Below, in pieces: positions 33,985 through 43,868 of a DNA stretch of 63,733 nucleotides. This stretch comes from an uncultured Verrucomicrobiota bacterium (GTDB taxonomy: Bacteria > Verrucomicrobiota > Verrucomicrobiia > Limisphaerales > UBA9464), in contig CAIMMI010000124.1 of assembly GCA_903842505.1 (NCBI GenBank), forward strand, positions 1-63,733, read 5' to 3'. Both the position numbers and the translations under genes were made by a program. The notes below the pieces were generated by a model. The model was not told where the DNA came from. It ran no database searches and saw only the letters and a program-made list of their open reading frames with translations. Each line of letters opens with the position of its first letter. Positions within the stretch are counted from its first letter, which is position 1.

Positions 33985-34290
33985 ATGGGTGGGAGCGGAC
34001 AGGATGACAGGATTTACAGGATGGTGCTGGGATGGGTTGGATCTCGGGCGGTTGACGCGCATTCGCACTGGCGTGGCGTGCCTGGGTCACGTGCGTGGCA
34101 GTGGGGAGCGGACAGGATGACAGGATTTGCAGGATGGTATTGGGCGTTGGCAGCTGCTGGAGCCATCCCGGCTGGCGCTCGACCCATCCCGTCATCCCGT
34201 CTACCGCCCCAACCCATCCTGTCCATCCTGCCATCCTGTCTGCTCTCTGCCCCATCCCGTCTTCCTGTCATCCTGTCATCGGCCCATGAA
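33985..34290. repeat. Clustered CAGGATG/CATCCTG iterated repeats
   Basis: Two copies of GGAGCGGACAGGATGACAGG continuing as ATTTRCAGGATGGT (near 33994 and 34108) are followed by inverted runs CCATCCTGTCCATCCTGCC and CTTCCTGTCATCCTGTCATC (34200-34285). The unit is about 7-9 bp and forms long potential hairpins. It fills the gap between the PanB-like and J-domain genes; no gene is seen in 33911-34334. Confidence 0.85.
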
Positions 34291-34334
34291 TTTGGCTCCC
34301 ATTGGGACGCGATCCGGGGCATTTCGGGGGTGGC

Positions 34335-35582
34335 ATGGCCCGTCCCTCCAAGAAGACAAAACCTCCGGCGCCGTCGGGTTCGACGGCATTGATCCTGTCG
34401 GGTTCCTCCGCGAGCCCGCTGAGCGACGGGCAGAAGCGTTTCAACCGGCTCCTTGCCGAGATCGATCGTCTCCGGCGGCGGATTGAGTCGACACGGACGG
34501 AGCTGGAGGGCCTGACCCGTTTCGCCATGGCGGAGTCGAGACCGCTGGAGCTGGATCGGGCCCGGGCGGCCGGTGACCTGGCGCGGGCCCTGTACCAGAC
34601 GATGAAGGCGATGCGCTCGGATCCGAAGCGCCGCCGCCGGGTGCCCCAAAGCCTCGAGGACTACATCATCGAACTCCTTCAGGACGGCCTTCGCATGGAC
34701 CTTCCCGATCCCCACCCGGACTTACCGAAGATTTACAAGGAGCTGACTGGCTCGTCGGTCGAGTCGAGCCGGCGTGCGGAGTTCGAGATCTTCCGGGAGC
34801 AGATGGAGAGGGATTTCCGCTCCAGCGGCATCGATCTGGACCTCTCGGACTTCGACGTCAACCTGCCGCCCGAGAAGGCGGCGGAGCGGTTGGCGCGGTT
34901 GGTGGCCGAAGCCAAGGAACGGAAGCAGCAACACGACTCCGAGGGAATCGACGGTCTGGGGAACACCGCCGCCGGTACCGGATCGGGTGCGCGTGATCGG
35001 TCGGGGAAGGGCACGGAGAAAGTGTCGGAGGCCGACGCCGATGTTCGGGAGGAGATCACGCTCCTGTACCGGCATCTGGCGAAGTTGCTTCACCCGGACC
35101 TCGAACAGGATCCGGCGCTCCGGGCGGGGAAGGAGGCCGCGATGAAGGACGTGACGCTCGCGTACAAGGCCAACGACCTGCTGGCGCTGCTGCGTATCGA
35201 GGTTGAGTGGGCGCGGGGAGACGCGACCCGGGTGGCCGGGATGGACGAACAACGGCTGGGACGCTGCAACGCGATGCTGTCGGCTCAGGTCAAGGAACTG
35301 AAACAGGAGCTGAAGGATCTGCCGACCGATCCCCGGTATGGCCCGGCCAGCCAGTTGGCGCATCCGGTGTTTGGTTTCGAGGGATTCAGCCGGCCGGCGT
35401 GGCTCAGGGAGCTGCGCTCGGAGATCGACCAGCGGTTGCAATGGGTCCGGGAACTCAACGACGGCAAGGATCCGGAAGAGGTCTTTTCCCAGCTCCCGAC
35501 CGATGAAGCCGGGCACGAACTCTTCGAGAAGGTCCTCTCGGAATTGAACTCACCCTTGCCGCCCCGTCGCCGGCGGCGATGA
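34335..35582 (+). CDS. J-domain-like protein
   Basis: 415 aa. Residues about 240-290 read REEITLLYRHLAKLLHPDLE with more helix after it, including the HPD tripeptide that J-domains use to stimulate DnaK ATPase. Around it are a basic Ser/Pro-rich N-terminus, a coiled-coil-like region (LLAEIDRLRRRIESTRTEL near 50-70) and a second helical stretch (QVKELKQELKDL). No Gly/Phe-rich or zinc region of classical DnaJ is present, so it is a specialised co-chaperone; the client is unknown. The start at 34335 was preferred over 34302. It is convergent with the CNB-TIR gene. Confidence 0.72.
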   Translation: MARPSKKTKPPAPSGSTALILSGSSASPLSDGQKRFNRLLAEIDRLRRRIESTRTELEGLTRFAMAESRPLELDRARAAGDLARALYQTMKAMRSDPKRRRRVPQSLEDYIIELLQDGLRMDLPDPHPDLPKIYKELTGSSVESSRRAEFEIFREQMERDFRSSGIDLDLSDFDVNLPPEKAAERLARLVAEAKERKQQHDSEGIDGLGNTAAGTGSGARDRSGKGTEKVSEADADVREEITLLYRHLAKLLHPDLEQDPALRAGKEAAMKDVTLAYKANDLLALLRIEVEWARGDATRVAGMDEQRLGRCNAMLSAQVKELKQELKDLPTDPRYGPASQLAHPVFGFEGFSRPAWLRELRSEIDQRLQWVRELNDGKDPEEVFSQLPTDEAGHELFEKVLSELNSPLPPRRRRR

Positions 35583-35621
35583 GGGGGAAGGAGATTCAAG
35601 GTTCAAGGGTTCAGTTTGAAG

Positions 35622-35668
35622 GCCTGTCGTCTACGCCGGAGGCGTTGGAGCCGATAGCCCGGAAACCG
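35622..35668. repeat. Interspersed repeat family F, inverted partial copy
   Basis: TCTACGCCGGAGGCGTTGGA followed by GCCGATAGCCCGG is the reverse complement of the core of the copy at 25886-26006. It fills the short convergent gap between the J-domain and CNB-TIR genes. Confidence 0.75.
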
Positions 35669-36586
35669 CTACCGGGGGCCGAGCCGGGTGATGTGCCGGA
35701 GCAGGCCGGCGACAGCCGCGGTGACATCGATGGGTCCATTCAGGGCACCCGCCGGGAGGCTGTATTCGATAGGAGCAGCGCCGAGGAGTTCGGAAGGGAC
35801 TTTCAGGTCCATGCCGGCGGGTACCGCGACGAAGGTCCGATCGCAACCGAGGGCGGCGGTGAGCAGGCCTAGTTCGAAGAGGACATTGTCCCGGGCGGGC
35901 GGGCGGGTGTTCGAGCGGCTGTCGGGCCGGTCGTCCGGTCCCAGAACGAGCACCCCGACGTCCGCCGCGTGGATCGCCGTGGTCAGGTTCTCAATGAACG
36001 TCCGGTTGGGGCGGAACACGTCGGTGTCCTTCCAGGTGGCCACCTGGACGGCGTTGCCGCAGCGACGGATCCCTTCACGGAATGCGTAGGCGATGGGAAG
36101 GCTTTCGGCCGACGACGCGAGGTAGAGCGTCGGGACGGAGCGGCGTGCGGGATCGTCGCGTTCCCGTTCGCGGAGGCGTCGGGCCAGTTCGCGGGCGATG
36201 TTGCGCCACAGGCTGGGAAACTGGTGGGCCAACGTGCGGAAAGTACGGTCACCGATGACGGCCGTGGTCGTGGGCAGGGTAGCGACCACCGTTGAGGACC
36301 GGCGGGTGGGTTCGATCAGGGCCATTTCCCCGATCTGCTGGCCGGCGGGCCGCAGGATGATGGGGCGGCCGTTGACGAGGATGCTGACTTCGCCCTCCAG
36401 GATGAAATGGAGTTGGGCGTCGGCGTCCTCCTGACGGAGAAGGACGGCCCCTTGGGCAAAGGACCGGATCTCGGCGGCGCTGGCGACGGCTGCAGCGAGG
36501 GCCGGATCACCGCGAACGATGACCTGGGACTGGAGCGCCTCGATCAAGGCGTCCCGACCGTCTTCACCTTGAAAGCGAGCGTTCAT
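35669..36586 (-). CDS. Cyclic-nucleotide-binding plus TIR-like domain protein (PycTIR/Cap12-like effector)
   Basis: 305 aa. Residues about 35-140 are a cyclic-nucleotide-binding domain: AQGAVLLRQEDADAQLHFIL, EGEVSI and a phosphate-binding cassette GEMALIEPTRRSST (86-99). Residues about 150-300 match the TIR-like family found in CBASS Cap12 and Pycsar effectors: LYLASSAESLPIAYAF, then RDNVLFELGLLTAALG with candidate catalytic Glu238, then DRTFVAVPAGMDLKVPSELLG. In Pycsar, such proteins sense cUMP made by the partner cyclase PycC and destroy NAD+ during phage infection. No PycC lies beside it; the gene stands alone, convergent with the J-domain gene and divergent from cheA. The only cyclase in the window is the response-regulator fusion at 45887-46996. 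Defence function is inferred from the family. The start at 36586 gives the full CNB domain. Confidence 0.82.
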   Translation of the reverse strand: MNARFQGEDGRDALIEALQSQVIVRGDPALAAAVASAAEIRSFAQGAVLLRQEDADAQLHFILEGEVSILVNGRPIILRPAGQQIGEMALIEPTRRSSTVVATLPTTTAVIGDRTFRTLAHQFPSLWRNIARELARRLRERERDDPARRSVPTLYLASSAESLPIAYAFREGIRRCGNAVQVATWKDTDVFRPNRTFIENLTTAIHAADVGVLVLGPDDRPDSRSNTRPPARDNVLFELGLLTAALGCDRTFVAVPAGMDLKVPSELLGAAPIEYSLPAGALNGPIDVTAAVAGLLRHITRLGPR

Positions 36587-36805
36587 GCGGACGCCAGGAA
36601 GACTACCAGCCCGGCTCGGGGCGACAATGGCAGATCCGGTTGTCGGGGGAGCGGAGCGTGTGGGTGGGGAGAGGCCAGGACAGGGTCTGGCAGAGGAGCA
36701 GAGGCGCGAAGGGTCACGAGGTCCCATCCCTGCAGCCACTGTAAGCGGGTGCACTGACATTGGTTTGCTTCGGAGGGGGTGACTCCATAGCCTTACTCGG
36801 TTGCC

Positions 36806-39112
36806 ATGAGTTCAAACGACAAAGCCGCCGGTGATTCGAGCGACCTGCTCCGGGCGGCCGAGTTGCTCGCACAGATCGGGGAGGAGCTGGCTTTTGTGGT
36901 GCCGGACGGGGATGCGGGACTCCTGCCGATCAACCGGTTTGTCATGGATCTGGAAGAGTGGGTGGCACCGACTGCTGCTGGGCCATGGACTGCGGGATTG
37001 AAGGTTGTCCGACTCTGGCTCGACGAGATTTTGGACGGGAGCGGGAAGTTCACCGAGGACCACATCCGGCTCATCAATGAGTGGCATGCCTACGTGAGTT
37101 CCGTTCTGGACGCCTGGCTGGACGGGGGCGGGATGCCGGACTGGCCTTCGGGTTGGGACAGGTCCTTGGTTCCGGGCGCAACCACACCGGTGGCAGGTGT
37201 GCCCAAGCCCGCGGCGGATTCCATTTCTCCGCAACCGCCCGCCCCGGATCCATCGCCATCAGCCGTGCTTGAGCCTATCGGCGATGAGCCTTCCATACGC
37301 CTGAACCTGGACGAGGATCTGGAGTTGCTCCGCGAATTCCATGCCGAGTCCCTGGAACTGCTGCAGGGCATCGAGCAGGGCGTTTTGGTTCTGGAAACGA
37401 CCCCGGCGGATACCGAGACGATCAACTCGATTTTCCGCGCGTTCCATACGTTCAAGGGCGGCGCGGGATTCTTGCACCTCGACGCTCCCCGCCACCTGGC
37501 ACACGAGTTGGAAACCCTGCTCGACCTGGTGCGGCGCTCCGAGCTGAGGATCAACGCGGGAATCATCAACCTGATCCTCGCGGGTGCCGATGCGCTCAGG
37601 CAGTTCACCCACGCCATCGGCGCTCAGCTTCAGGGCATCCATCCAGGAGCCCTGATTGTCGTGCCCACCAGCGACATCATCCGTCGCGCCAAATCGGCTG
37701 CACGCGGTGAATCCGTCCCGCCGCCGGTTCCGGCGCCCCCTGCCCCTGCCCTGGCTCCGGTGGAGGTACAGCCCGCACCCAGCACCCCGATTGCGGGCTT
37801 TCCCAAGTCAGATCGGACATCCCTCGAACCCGTTCCCCAAGCGGCTCCTGAGGCGAAGGCGCCCCTTTCGCCCGCCGCGCCGGCCCGCGAACCGGTCAGC
37901 GGCGATCCAGTCGCCGGCTTCGTCAAGCTGGACACGGCCAAGCTGGACAGCCTCGTGGATCTGGTAGGTGAACTGGTTGTGGCGCAATCCATGGTGGTGC
38001 AGAACCAAGAGGTGCGGAGCATCGAGAGCCCGCAGTTTCTCCGGCTCGTGCGCCAGCTCAGCCGCATCACTGGCGACCTGCAACGCACGGCCATGTCCAT
38101 GCGCATGGTGCCCATCCGCGGTGCGTTTCAAAAGATGACCCGCTTGGTGCGCGACCTCGCCGCCAGCCAGCATAAGCAGGTGCAACTCCTGCTCGAGGGT
38201 GAGGAGACCGAACTCGATCGCAACATCGTTGAAAAGCTTGGTGACCCTCTCATCCACATGATCCGCAATTCTCTGGATCATGGAATCGAAGCCCCTGCCG
38301 ACCGCATCGCCCAAGGCAAGCCAGCGCAAGGCACCATTCGGTTGAGCGCCGCCCATCAGCGCGGCGGCATTGTCATCCGCATCACCGACGATGGCAAAGG
38401 ACTGAACCCGGACCGCATCCGGGCCAAGGCACTCGAACGCGGACTGATCCGTGCCGATGCCGAATTGGACGAATCCGAGATCTTTTCGCTGATCTTCCTG
38501 CCCGGTTTTTCCACGGCGGAAAGAGTGACGGATCTCTCGGGTCGCGGCGTTGGCATGGATGTGGTGCGGCGCAATATCGAGGGCCTCCGCGGGAAGATCG
38601 AGATCCAGTCCGTGCCTGGACAGGGCACCCAATTCACCATCGTGCTGCCTCTGACGCTGGCGATCATTGACGGGATGTTGGTGGGCGTGGGCGAGGACCG
38701 TTACATCATCCCCACGCTTTCGATTCGCGAGTCCTTCCGACCTCAACCCGGCATGGTCTCCACCATCCAGGGCTGCGGCGAGGTGGTCAGCGTGCGCGGC
38801 CGCCAGACACCACTGCTTCGTCTGGGCCGACATCTGGATCGCCCGTTCAAAGCCAGCAAGCCCGAGGATGCCATCATCGTGGTGGTGGAATCCGGGGACG
38901 CTTCCCGCGGATTGCTGGTGGACGAATTGCTCGGCAAACAGGAGGTCGTCATCAAGAGTTTGGGCCAGGCCTTCCAGAACCAGAGCCTGCTGGCGGGCTC
39001 GGCGGTGCTCGGCGACGGCTCGGTGGGTCTCATCCTGGACGTGGACACGCTGGTGAAGGCGCCCGGACACCGCAAGATTTCCGCAACGGCAACCGCAACT
39101 CCTGGCCCATGA
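36806..39112 (+). CDS. cheA: Chemotaxis histidine kinase CheA
   Basis: 768 aa. The N-terminal 150 residues are not recognised. The HPt domain follows, with phospho-accepting His214 in FRAFHTFKGGAGFL. After a Pro/Ala linker come the dimerisation helices (AKLDSLVDLVGELVVAQSMV), the kinase domain with N-box HMIRNSLDHGIE, G1 ITDDGKGLNPD and G2 DLSGRGVGMDVVRRN, and a C-terminal CheW-like regulatory domain (PLTLAIIDGMLVGVG onward). There is no receiver domain and no P2-like domain is evident. It is the first gene of a tightly coupled ten-gene operon. The ATG at 36806 is preceded by an in-frame stop and lacks a strong Shine-Dalgarno. Confidence 0.95.
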   Translation: MSSNDKAAGDSSDLLRAAELLAQIGEELAFVVPDGDAGLLPINRFVMDLEEWVAPTAAGPWTAGLKVVRLWLDEILDGSGKFTEDHIRLINEWHAYVSSVLDAWLDGGGMPDWPSGWDRSLVPGATTPVAGVPKPAADSISPQPPAPDPSPSAVLEPIGDEPSIRLNLDEDLELLREFHAESLELLQGIEQGVLVLETTPADTETINSIFRAFHTFKGGAGFLHLDAPRHLAHELETLLDLVRRSELRINAGIINLILAGADALRQFTHAIGAQLQGIHPGALIVVPTSDIIRRAKSAARGESVPPPVPAPPAPALAPVEVQPAPSTPIAGFPKSDRTSLEPVPQAAPEAKAPLSPAAPAREPVSGDPVAGFVKLDTAKLDSLVDLVGELVVAQSMVVQNQEVRSIESPQFLRLVRQLSRITGDLQRTAMSMRMVPIRGAFQKMTRLVRDLAASQHKQVQLLLEGEETELDRNIVEKLGDPLIHMIRNSLDHGIEAPADRIAQGKPAQGTIRLSAAHQRGGIVIRITDDGKGLNPDRIRAKALERGLIRADAELDESEIFSLIFLPGFSTAERVTDLSGRGVGMDVVRRNIEGLRGKIEIQSVPGQGTQFTIVLPLTLAIIDGMLVGVGEDRYIIPTLSIRESFRPQPGMVSTIQGCGEVVSVRGRQTPLLRLGRHLDRPFKASKPEDAIIVVVESGDASRGLLVDELLGKQEVVIKSLGQAFQNQSLLAGSAVLGDGSVGLILDVDTLVKAPGHRKISATATATPGP

Positions 39113-39645
39113 CAAAGTCGTCTCCGAACTCCAACCCATCCCTGGCCAAGGCCGGGCGCTACCTCGCCTTCAGCCTGGGTGCGGAGACTTATGGGCTGCC
39201 GGTCCTGAACGTGCGCGAGATCATCCGGCTGTGCCCGATCACGCCGGTACCCCGCGCGCCGGAATACATCAAGGGCGTGATCAACCTGCGCGGCACGGTG
39301 ATTCCGGTGCTCGACCTGCGCGCCAAATTCCAGATGCCAACCGCCGTCTACGGCGAACGGGCATGCATCATTGTGGTGCAACTCCGCAACCCCACCGGGG
39401 GCAGCACCTTGATCGGCGCCATCGTGGACACGGTGGAGGAGGTCATCCAGTTGAACGCGGACCATCTCGAGCCGGCACCTGATTTTGGTGGGTCGCCCGA
39501 AACGCAGTTCATCCTCGGACTGGGGACGCTCAACGGCGGCGTCAAGACGCTGCTGGATCCCGATAAGGTCTTCCTCACGGAAGGTTTGCTGACCCTGGTT
39601 CCATCGCCCGCCTCCACTCCTCAGAACAGAACTCAAACCGTATGA
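39109..39645 (+). CDS. cheW: CheW coupling protein
   Basis: 178 aa, a single CheW SH3-like domain: [40 protein letters not shown] and [10 protein letters not shown] are canonical. It links receptors to CheA. It overlaps cheA and the following receptor by four bases on each side (ATGA), indicating translational coupling. The C-terminus has a short Ser/Pro tail beyond the domain. Confidence 0.95.
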   Translation: MTKSSPNSNPSLAKAGRYLAFSLGAETYGLPVLNVREIIRLCPITPVPRAPEYIKGVINLRGTVIPVLDLRAKFQMPTAVYGERACIIVVQLRNPTGGSTLIGAIVDTVEEVIQLNADHLEPAPDFGGSPETQFILGLGTLNGGVKTLLDPDKVFLTEGLLTLVPSPASTPQNRTQTV

Positions 39646-41279
39646 AATCCTGGACCATCTCGCGACGGATCAAGTTTGGGTCCGCGGCCATGCTGCTGAT
39701 TTTGGCGGCGCTCGGGCTATTCGCCCTGGGGCGGCTGGAGAGCCTCAGTCATTCCCTCGCGACCATGGCGGACAAGAGCATGCCCAGCGTGCTTGTCCTG
39801 AGCGAATGCTCGGAGCTGGCGCGTGACAACATCTTCGCCTGCCTTCAGGCCGCCGAGGCGACCTCGCCGGAGCATCGTCAAGAGATCGAGGCCCGCGTTG
39901 CCGTGAACCGGAAGCGAATGGATGACTTGTTCAAGCGTTACGATCCCGACCTGATTCAGGACAGCGAGGACCGCCGGTTGTTTGAAGAGGTCAAACGGAC
40001 TCGAGATGCCTTCGTCAAGGTCCGCGCGCCTTATCTCGAGATGATGCGTCAAGGGAACCCGGAGGAGCTGAGGAAGAGAATGACCGAGGTGGTCATTCCC
40101 GCCTTTGAAGCGTCCGTCAAAGCGGTTGATGTCGCTGTCGAATACAACAAGAAGCTGGCCATGGAAACGACCGTAGCGGCACTTGCCGCGGGGCGTTACA
40201 GCGTGACCCTGATCTACGTTGCGCTCGGGGTGACCCTGATCTTGTCCGTCCTGCTGACATGGCAGACCGTGCGCTCAACCAACCTCGTGCTGGGCAACCT
40301 CGCCGTGAACCTCGATCACGGCGCCATCCAGACCGCCGCAGCGGCGCGCCAAGTCTCGGTGGCCAGCAAGACTCTGTCCTCCGCCACCTGCGAACAGGCC
40401 GCATCCGTGGAAGAAACCAGCGCTTCATTGGAGGAGATCACCAGCATGATCCGCTCGACTGCTGACAACGCCGAAAAGGCGAAAGCGCTGGCGGGCGAAG
40501 CCCAGGCCGTCGCCCAAGCCGGCTCGCGGAGCATGGTGGAAATGACCCAGGCGATGGCTGCCATTGATACCTCCAGCGCCGAGGTCGCCAAGATTGTGAA
40601 GAGCATCGACGAGATCGCCTTCCAGACCAACATCCTGGCGTTGAATGCCGCGGTGGAGGCCGCGCGGGCCGGAGAGGCGGGTGCCGGATTTGCGGTCGTC
40701 GCCGATGAAGTCCGTTCCCTTGCCCAGCGCAGTGCGGCTGCAGCGAAGGTAACCGCCGACAAAATCGAGGCTTCGATTGCCAGAAGCCGCAGCGGATCCC
40801 AAAGCTGCGACAAGGTTCGGCAGTCGCTGACGCAAATCGCCGAGAAGGTGTCTTCCACCGATTCGCTGGTCGGCCAAATTGCAACCGCGGCCCGTGAACA
40901 AGCCCAAGGGATCGAGCAGATCAACACGGCCATTACGCAAATCGATCAGGCGACGCAGATCAACACGGCCAGCGCAGAGGAGAGTGCCGGGGCAGCCGAG
41001 TCCCTCGAAACCGAGGCGGCGGCGCTCAAGGAAATGGTATCTCAGCTCCGCCAGTTGGTGGGTGGCTTGGACACGGCTTCACCTCCGGCATCGGAACCGG
41101 CTGCAGCCGCGTTGCGCCCGAAGCGCGCGCCGGTTTTCAGCTCGCAGCCAGCGGTGCGGTCGAGACCGCGGGCCCAGTCGCAGAAAATCCTGAGCGGAGG
41201 CCACCGTAAGTCGATTCCCATGCCCGGTGATTCCGGTGGGGCGGCCGGTGGCGATGACGACAACTTCAAGAGTTTCTGA
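39642..41279 (+). CDS. Methyl-accepting chemotaxis protein 1
   Basis: 545 aa. An N-terminal membrane helix (about 13-30) is followed by a roughly 160-residue four-helix-bundle-like sensor ([20 protein letters not shown] onward), a second membrane helix (about 188-210) and the cytoplasmic signalling hairpin. The hairpin tip is [20 protein letters not shown] with [17 protein letters not shown]. The C-terminus ends DDDNFKSF, an aromatic-x-x-aromatic tail like the tethers that recruit CheR. The ligand is unknown. It is probably periplasm-facing, given the two membrane helices. Confidence 0.93.
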   Translation: MKSWTISRRIKFGSAAMLLILAALGLFALGRLESLSHSLATMADKSMPSVLVLSECSELARDNIFACLQAAEATSPEHRQEIEARVAVNRKRMDDLFKRYDPDLIQDSEDRRLFEEVKRTRDAFVKVRAPYLEMMRQGNPEELRKRMTEVVIPAFEASVKAVDVAVEYNKKLAMETTVAALAAGRYSVTLIYVALGVTLILSVLLTWQTVRSTNLVLGNLAVNLDHGAIQTAAAARQVSVASKTLSSATCEQAASVEETSASLEEITSMIRSTADNAEKAKALAGEAQAVAQAGSRSMVEMTQAMAAIDTSSAEVAKIVKSIDEIAFQTNILALNAAVEAARAGEAGAGFAVVADEVRSLAQRSAAAAKVTADKIEASIARSRSGSQSCDKVRQSLTQIAEKVSSTDSLVGQIATAAREQAQGIEQINTAITQIDQATQINTASAEESAGAAESLETEAAALKEMVSQLRQLVGGLDTASPPASEPAAAALRPKRAPVFSSQPAVRSRPRAQSQKILSGGHRKSIPMPGDSGGAAGGDDDNFKSF

Positions 41280-41333
41280 ACCGGCGCACCCCGATCGATT
41301 CCGAACCTGAAAACGGCGGTTGGGGATCCGCAG

Positions 41334-42962
41334 ATGCAACCCATGTTACCCATGACAATCAGCGGTAAACTCAGCAGCAGGACTTTGTTCGCGTCGGTGA
41401 CCATCAGTGTCTTTCTCCTCGTGATTGGCGGAGTCGTGCAGCGGATGCTGACGAATCAAAAGGAGATCACCGCCGCCCAGGAACGCCGTTACCAGTCGTA
41501 CCTGTTGGCGGATGAATTGCGCCAAAGCTCGGATGACTTGACGCGCCTGGCACGGACCTACGTGTTGACGACGGACAACCTCTACGAGGAGCAGTACCGG
41601 GCGGTCCTGGACATCCGAAATGGCAAGGCTCCCCGGCCGGAGCATTACGAGAGGATCTATTGGGACTTTGTGGCAGCCGACGGGATCAAGCCGCGGCCGG
41701 ACGGCAAAGCGGTTCCGCTACAGCAGTTGATGGAAGAACAGGGTTTCACGGCGGAGGAGTTTGCGAGGCTCAAGGAGGCTCAGGGCAACTCCGACAACTT
41801 GGTTCGGTTGGAGACCGTCGCCATGAACGCGGTCAAGGGCTTGTTCGATGACGGGAAGGGCCATTTCACCCGGAAAGGCGAGCCGGACATGGCGCTGGCT
41901 CGGCAATTGATGCACAGCAGGGAGTATCATGCTGAGAAGGCGAAGATCATGAAGCCCATTGACGAGTTCTTCAGCATGCTGGATCGACGCACGAGCAGCG
42001 AAGTGCAACGGCTCGTTCAGCGCAGCTACCGTCTATTTTATACGCTGCTCGCGCTGGTGGGCCTTGCCGTTCTTACCCTGATCGCCTTGTGCACCTCGGT
42101 TTTTGCCACCGTCGTCCAGCCGATCCGGCAGGTCATGGCAGAGCTGCAAAACACGGGCTTCCAACTCGACAGCGCATCCGCACAGATGTCGGCTTCGAAT
42201 CAGGTTCTCTCCTCCGGCGCGAGCGAGCAGGCGGCGTCTGTGGAAGAGACCAGCGCCTCGCTGGAGGAGATGTCGAGCATGATCCAGGCGACGGCGGAAA
42301 ACTGCCAGAGAGCCAAGGCTCTGGCCTCCGAGACCCGCGCGGTAGCGGCGGGGGGATCGCGGACGATGGCCGACATGGTGGAGGCCATGGCGGAAATTGA
42401 TCTGTCGAGCGGGCAGGTGGCCAAAATCGTCAAGGACATCGACGAGATCGCCTTCCAGACCAACATCCTTGCGCTCAACGCGGCGGTGGAGGCGGCGCGG
42501 GCCGGCGAGGCGGGTGCGGGCTTTGCCGTGGTGGCCGACGAGGTGCGGTCGCTGGCCCAGCGAAGCGCAGCGGCTGCCAAGGCGACAGCGCACAAGATCG
42601 AGGTGGCGATCGGCAATACCCGAAAGGGCACCGAATGCACGGCCCGGGTCGTGGAGTCGCTGGAGGAGATTACGAAGCAAGTGGCGGCCACCGATTCGTT
42701 GGTGGGGGAGATCGCCACTGCGGCCAGCGAACAGGCGCAGGGTATAGAACAGATCAACCAAGCCATCGGGCAGATGGAGAAGGTATCGCAAAACAACGCG
42801 GCCAACGCCGAGGAAACGGCGGATGCGGCGATGCAAGTGGAGGCGCAGGGTGAATCGCTCAACGAGCTGGTGGGGCGACTGCGAGCGCTGGTGGGTGGCG
42901 CACCGACCCGCAGCCTGCGGCGGGATCACCGCGGACCCACGAGCGTCATCGGCCAACGGTGA
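41334..42962 (+). CDS. Methyl-accepting chemotaxis protein 2
   Basis: 542 aa. Membrane helices lie near 18-36 and 232-255. The roughly 190-residue sensor between them ([20 protein letters not shown], then [20 protein letters not shown]) looks helical and is unlike that of receptor 1. The signalling domain is nearly identical to that of receptor 1 around [20 protein letters not shown]. It ends in a basic tail ([16 protein letters not shown]) without a CheR tether. Two internal ATGs (41343, 41352) are alternative starts; GGGGAT lies upstream of 41334. Confidence 0.92.
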   Translation: MQPMLPMTISGKLSSRTLFASVTISVFLLVIGGVVQRMLTNQKEITAAQERRYQSYLLADELRQSSDDLTRLARTYVLTTDNLYEEQYRAVLDIRNGKAPRPEHYERIYWDFVAADGIKPRPDGKAVPLQQLMEEQGFTAEEFARLKEAQGNSDNLVRLETVAMNAVKGLFDDGKGHFTRKGEPDMALARQLMHSREYHAEKAKIMKPIDEFFSMLDRRTSSEVQRLVQRSYRLFYTLLALVGLAVLTLIALCTSVFATVVQPIRQVMAELQNTGFQLDSASAQMSASNQVLSSGASEQAASVEETSASLEEMSSMIQATAENCQRAKALASETRAVAAGGSRTMADMVEAMAEIDLSSGQVAKIVKDIDEIAFQTNILALNAAVEAARAGEAGAGFAVVADEVRSLAQRSAAAAKATAHKIEVAIGNTRKGTECTARVVESLEEITKQVAATDSLVGEIATAASEQAQGIEQINQAIGQMEKVSQNNAANAEETADAAMQVEAQGESLNELVGRLRALVGGAPTRSLRRDHRGPTSVIGQR

Positions 42963-42995
42963 GGGTCTGCGCGATGGAAATCGTTTTCGCAGGTC

Positions 42996-43868
42996 GTGAA
43001 TGTCCAGTTTGCCAAGGCGACGAGGTTGAAAGCACGCTCTGACAATTCGTTTTCCAGCCAGGCCTATCGGACGTTGAGCGATCTGGTGTATCGGCACAGC
43101 CGCATCCGACTGGGCCCGGACAAAAAGGCTCTGGTGGCCAACCGGCTGCGAAAACGCCTCCAGACCCTGGACCCGGAATCCTACGACGACTATTGCGACC
43201 TTCTGCAATCGCTTCAGGACGCGGAGGAGGTCGAGAACCTGGTGGACCTGATCTCCACCAATCACACCCGGTTTTTCCGCGAGCCCGAGCACTTTTCCTT
43301 CCTGACACAGCGGGCTCTGCCCGCGCTGGTCTCGGAATTGAGCGCCACGGGCGCACCACTGCGGCTTTGGTCCGCTGCGGCCTCCTCCGGGGAAGAGCCC
43401 TACACCATGGCGGTGGCGGTGGCGGAATACTTGAGGCCTTTCCCCAAAATGGAGTGGCAGATCCTGGCAACCGACATTTCCCGCCGGATGTTGGCCGCGG
43501 CACGGCAGGGCATCTATTCCATGGATCGCGTGAAGCCGGTGCCCCTGGAAATCCTCAAGCGCTACTTCCAGAAGGGTGTCGGTGCGCGAGCGGGTGTCTG
43601 CCGGGTGAAACCCGAGCTCCGCGATCATCTCCAGTTTGATCGGGTGAATCTCTTTCAGGCGGAATATCCGGTTCCCTCAAACCTGCATGTGATTTTTTGC
43701 CGCAATGTGATGATCTATTTCGACCTGCCTTCCCGTGCCTTGGCAGTGCAGCGGTTGACCCAACACCTGGCACCCGGCGGATACCTGGTGATCGGACATT
43801 CCGAGAACCTCATGGGCATCCCACACGGATTGCACCCGGTGCAGCAGGGCGTCTTTCAGAAGACATGA
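42996..43868 (+). CDS. cheR: Chemoreceptor methyltransferase CheR
   Basis: 290 aa, start GTG. The N-terminal helical domain (LSDLVYRHSRIRLGPDKKAL) precedes the SAM-binding fold, with LISTNHTRFFREPEHF, LRLWSAAASSGEEPYTMA, ILATDISRRML and the active-site region VIFCRNVMIYFD. It methylates receptor glutamates. It overlaps cheB by four bases. No beta-subdomain change bearing on tether binding can be judged by eye. Confidence 0.95.
   Translation: MNVQFAKATRLKARSDNSFSSQAYRTLSDLVYRHSRIRLGPDKKALVANRLRKRLQTLDPESYDDYCDLLQSLQDAEEVENLVDLISTNHTRFFREPEHFSFLTQRALPALVSELSATGAPLRLWSAAASSGEEPYTMAVAVAEYLRPFPKMEWQILATDISRRMLAAARQGIYSMDRVKPVPLEILKRYFQKGVGARAGVCRVKPELRDHLQFDRVNLFQAEYPVPSNLHVIFCRNVMIYFDLPSRALAVQRLTQHLAPGGYLVIGHSENLMGIPHGLHPVQQGVFQKT

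Noticed and set aside
37808-39139. Long minus-strand frame antisense to cheA
   Set aside because: It lies opposite a well-supported gene in GC-rich DNA and shows no family features.
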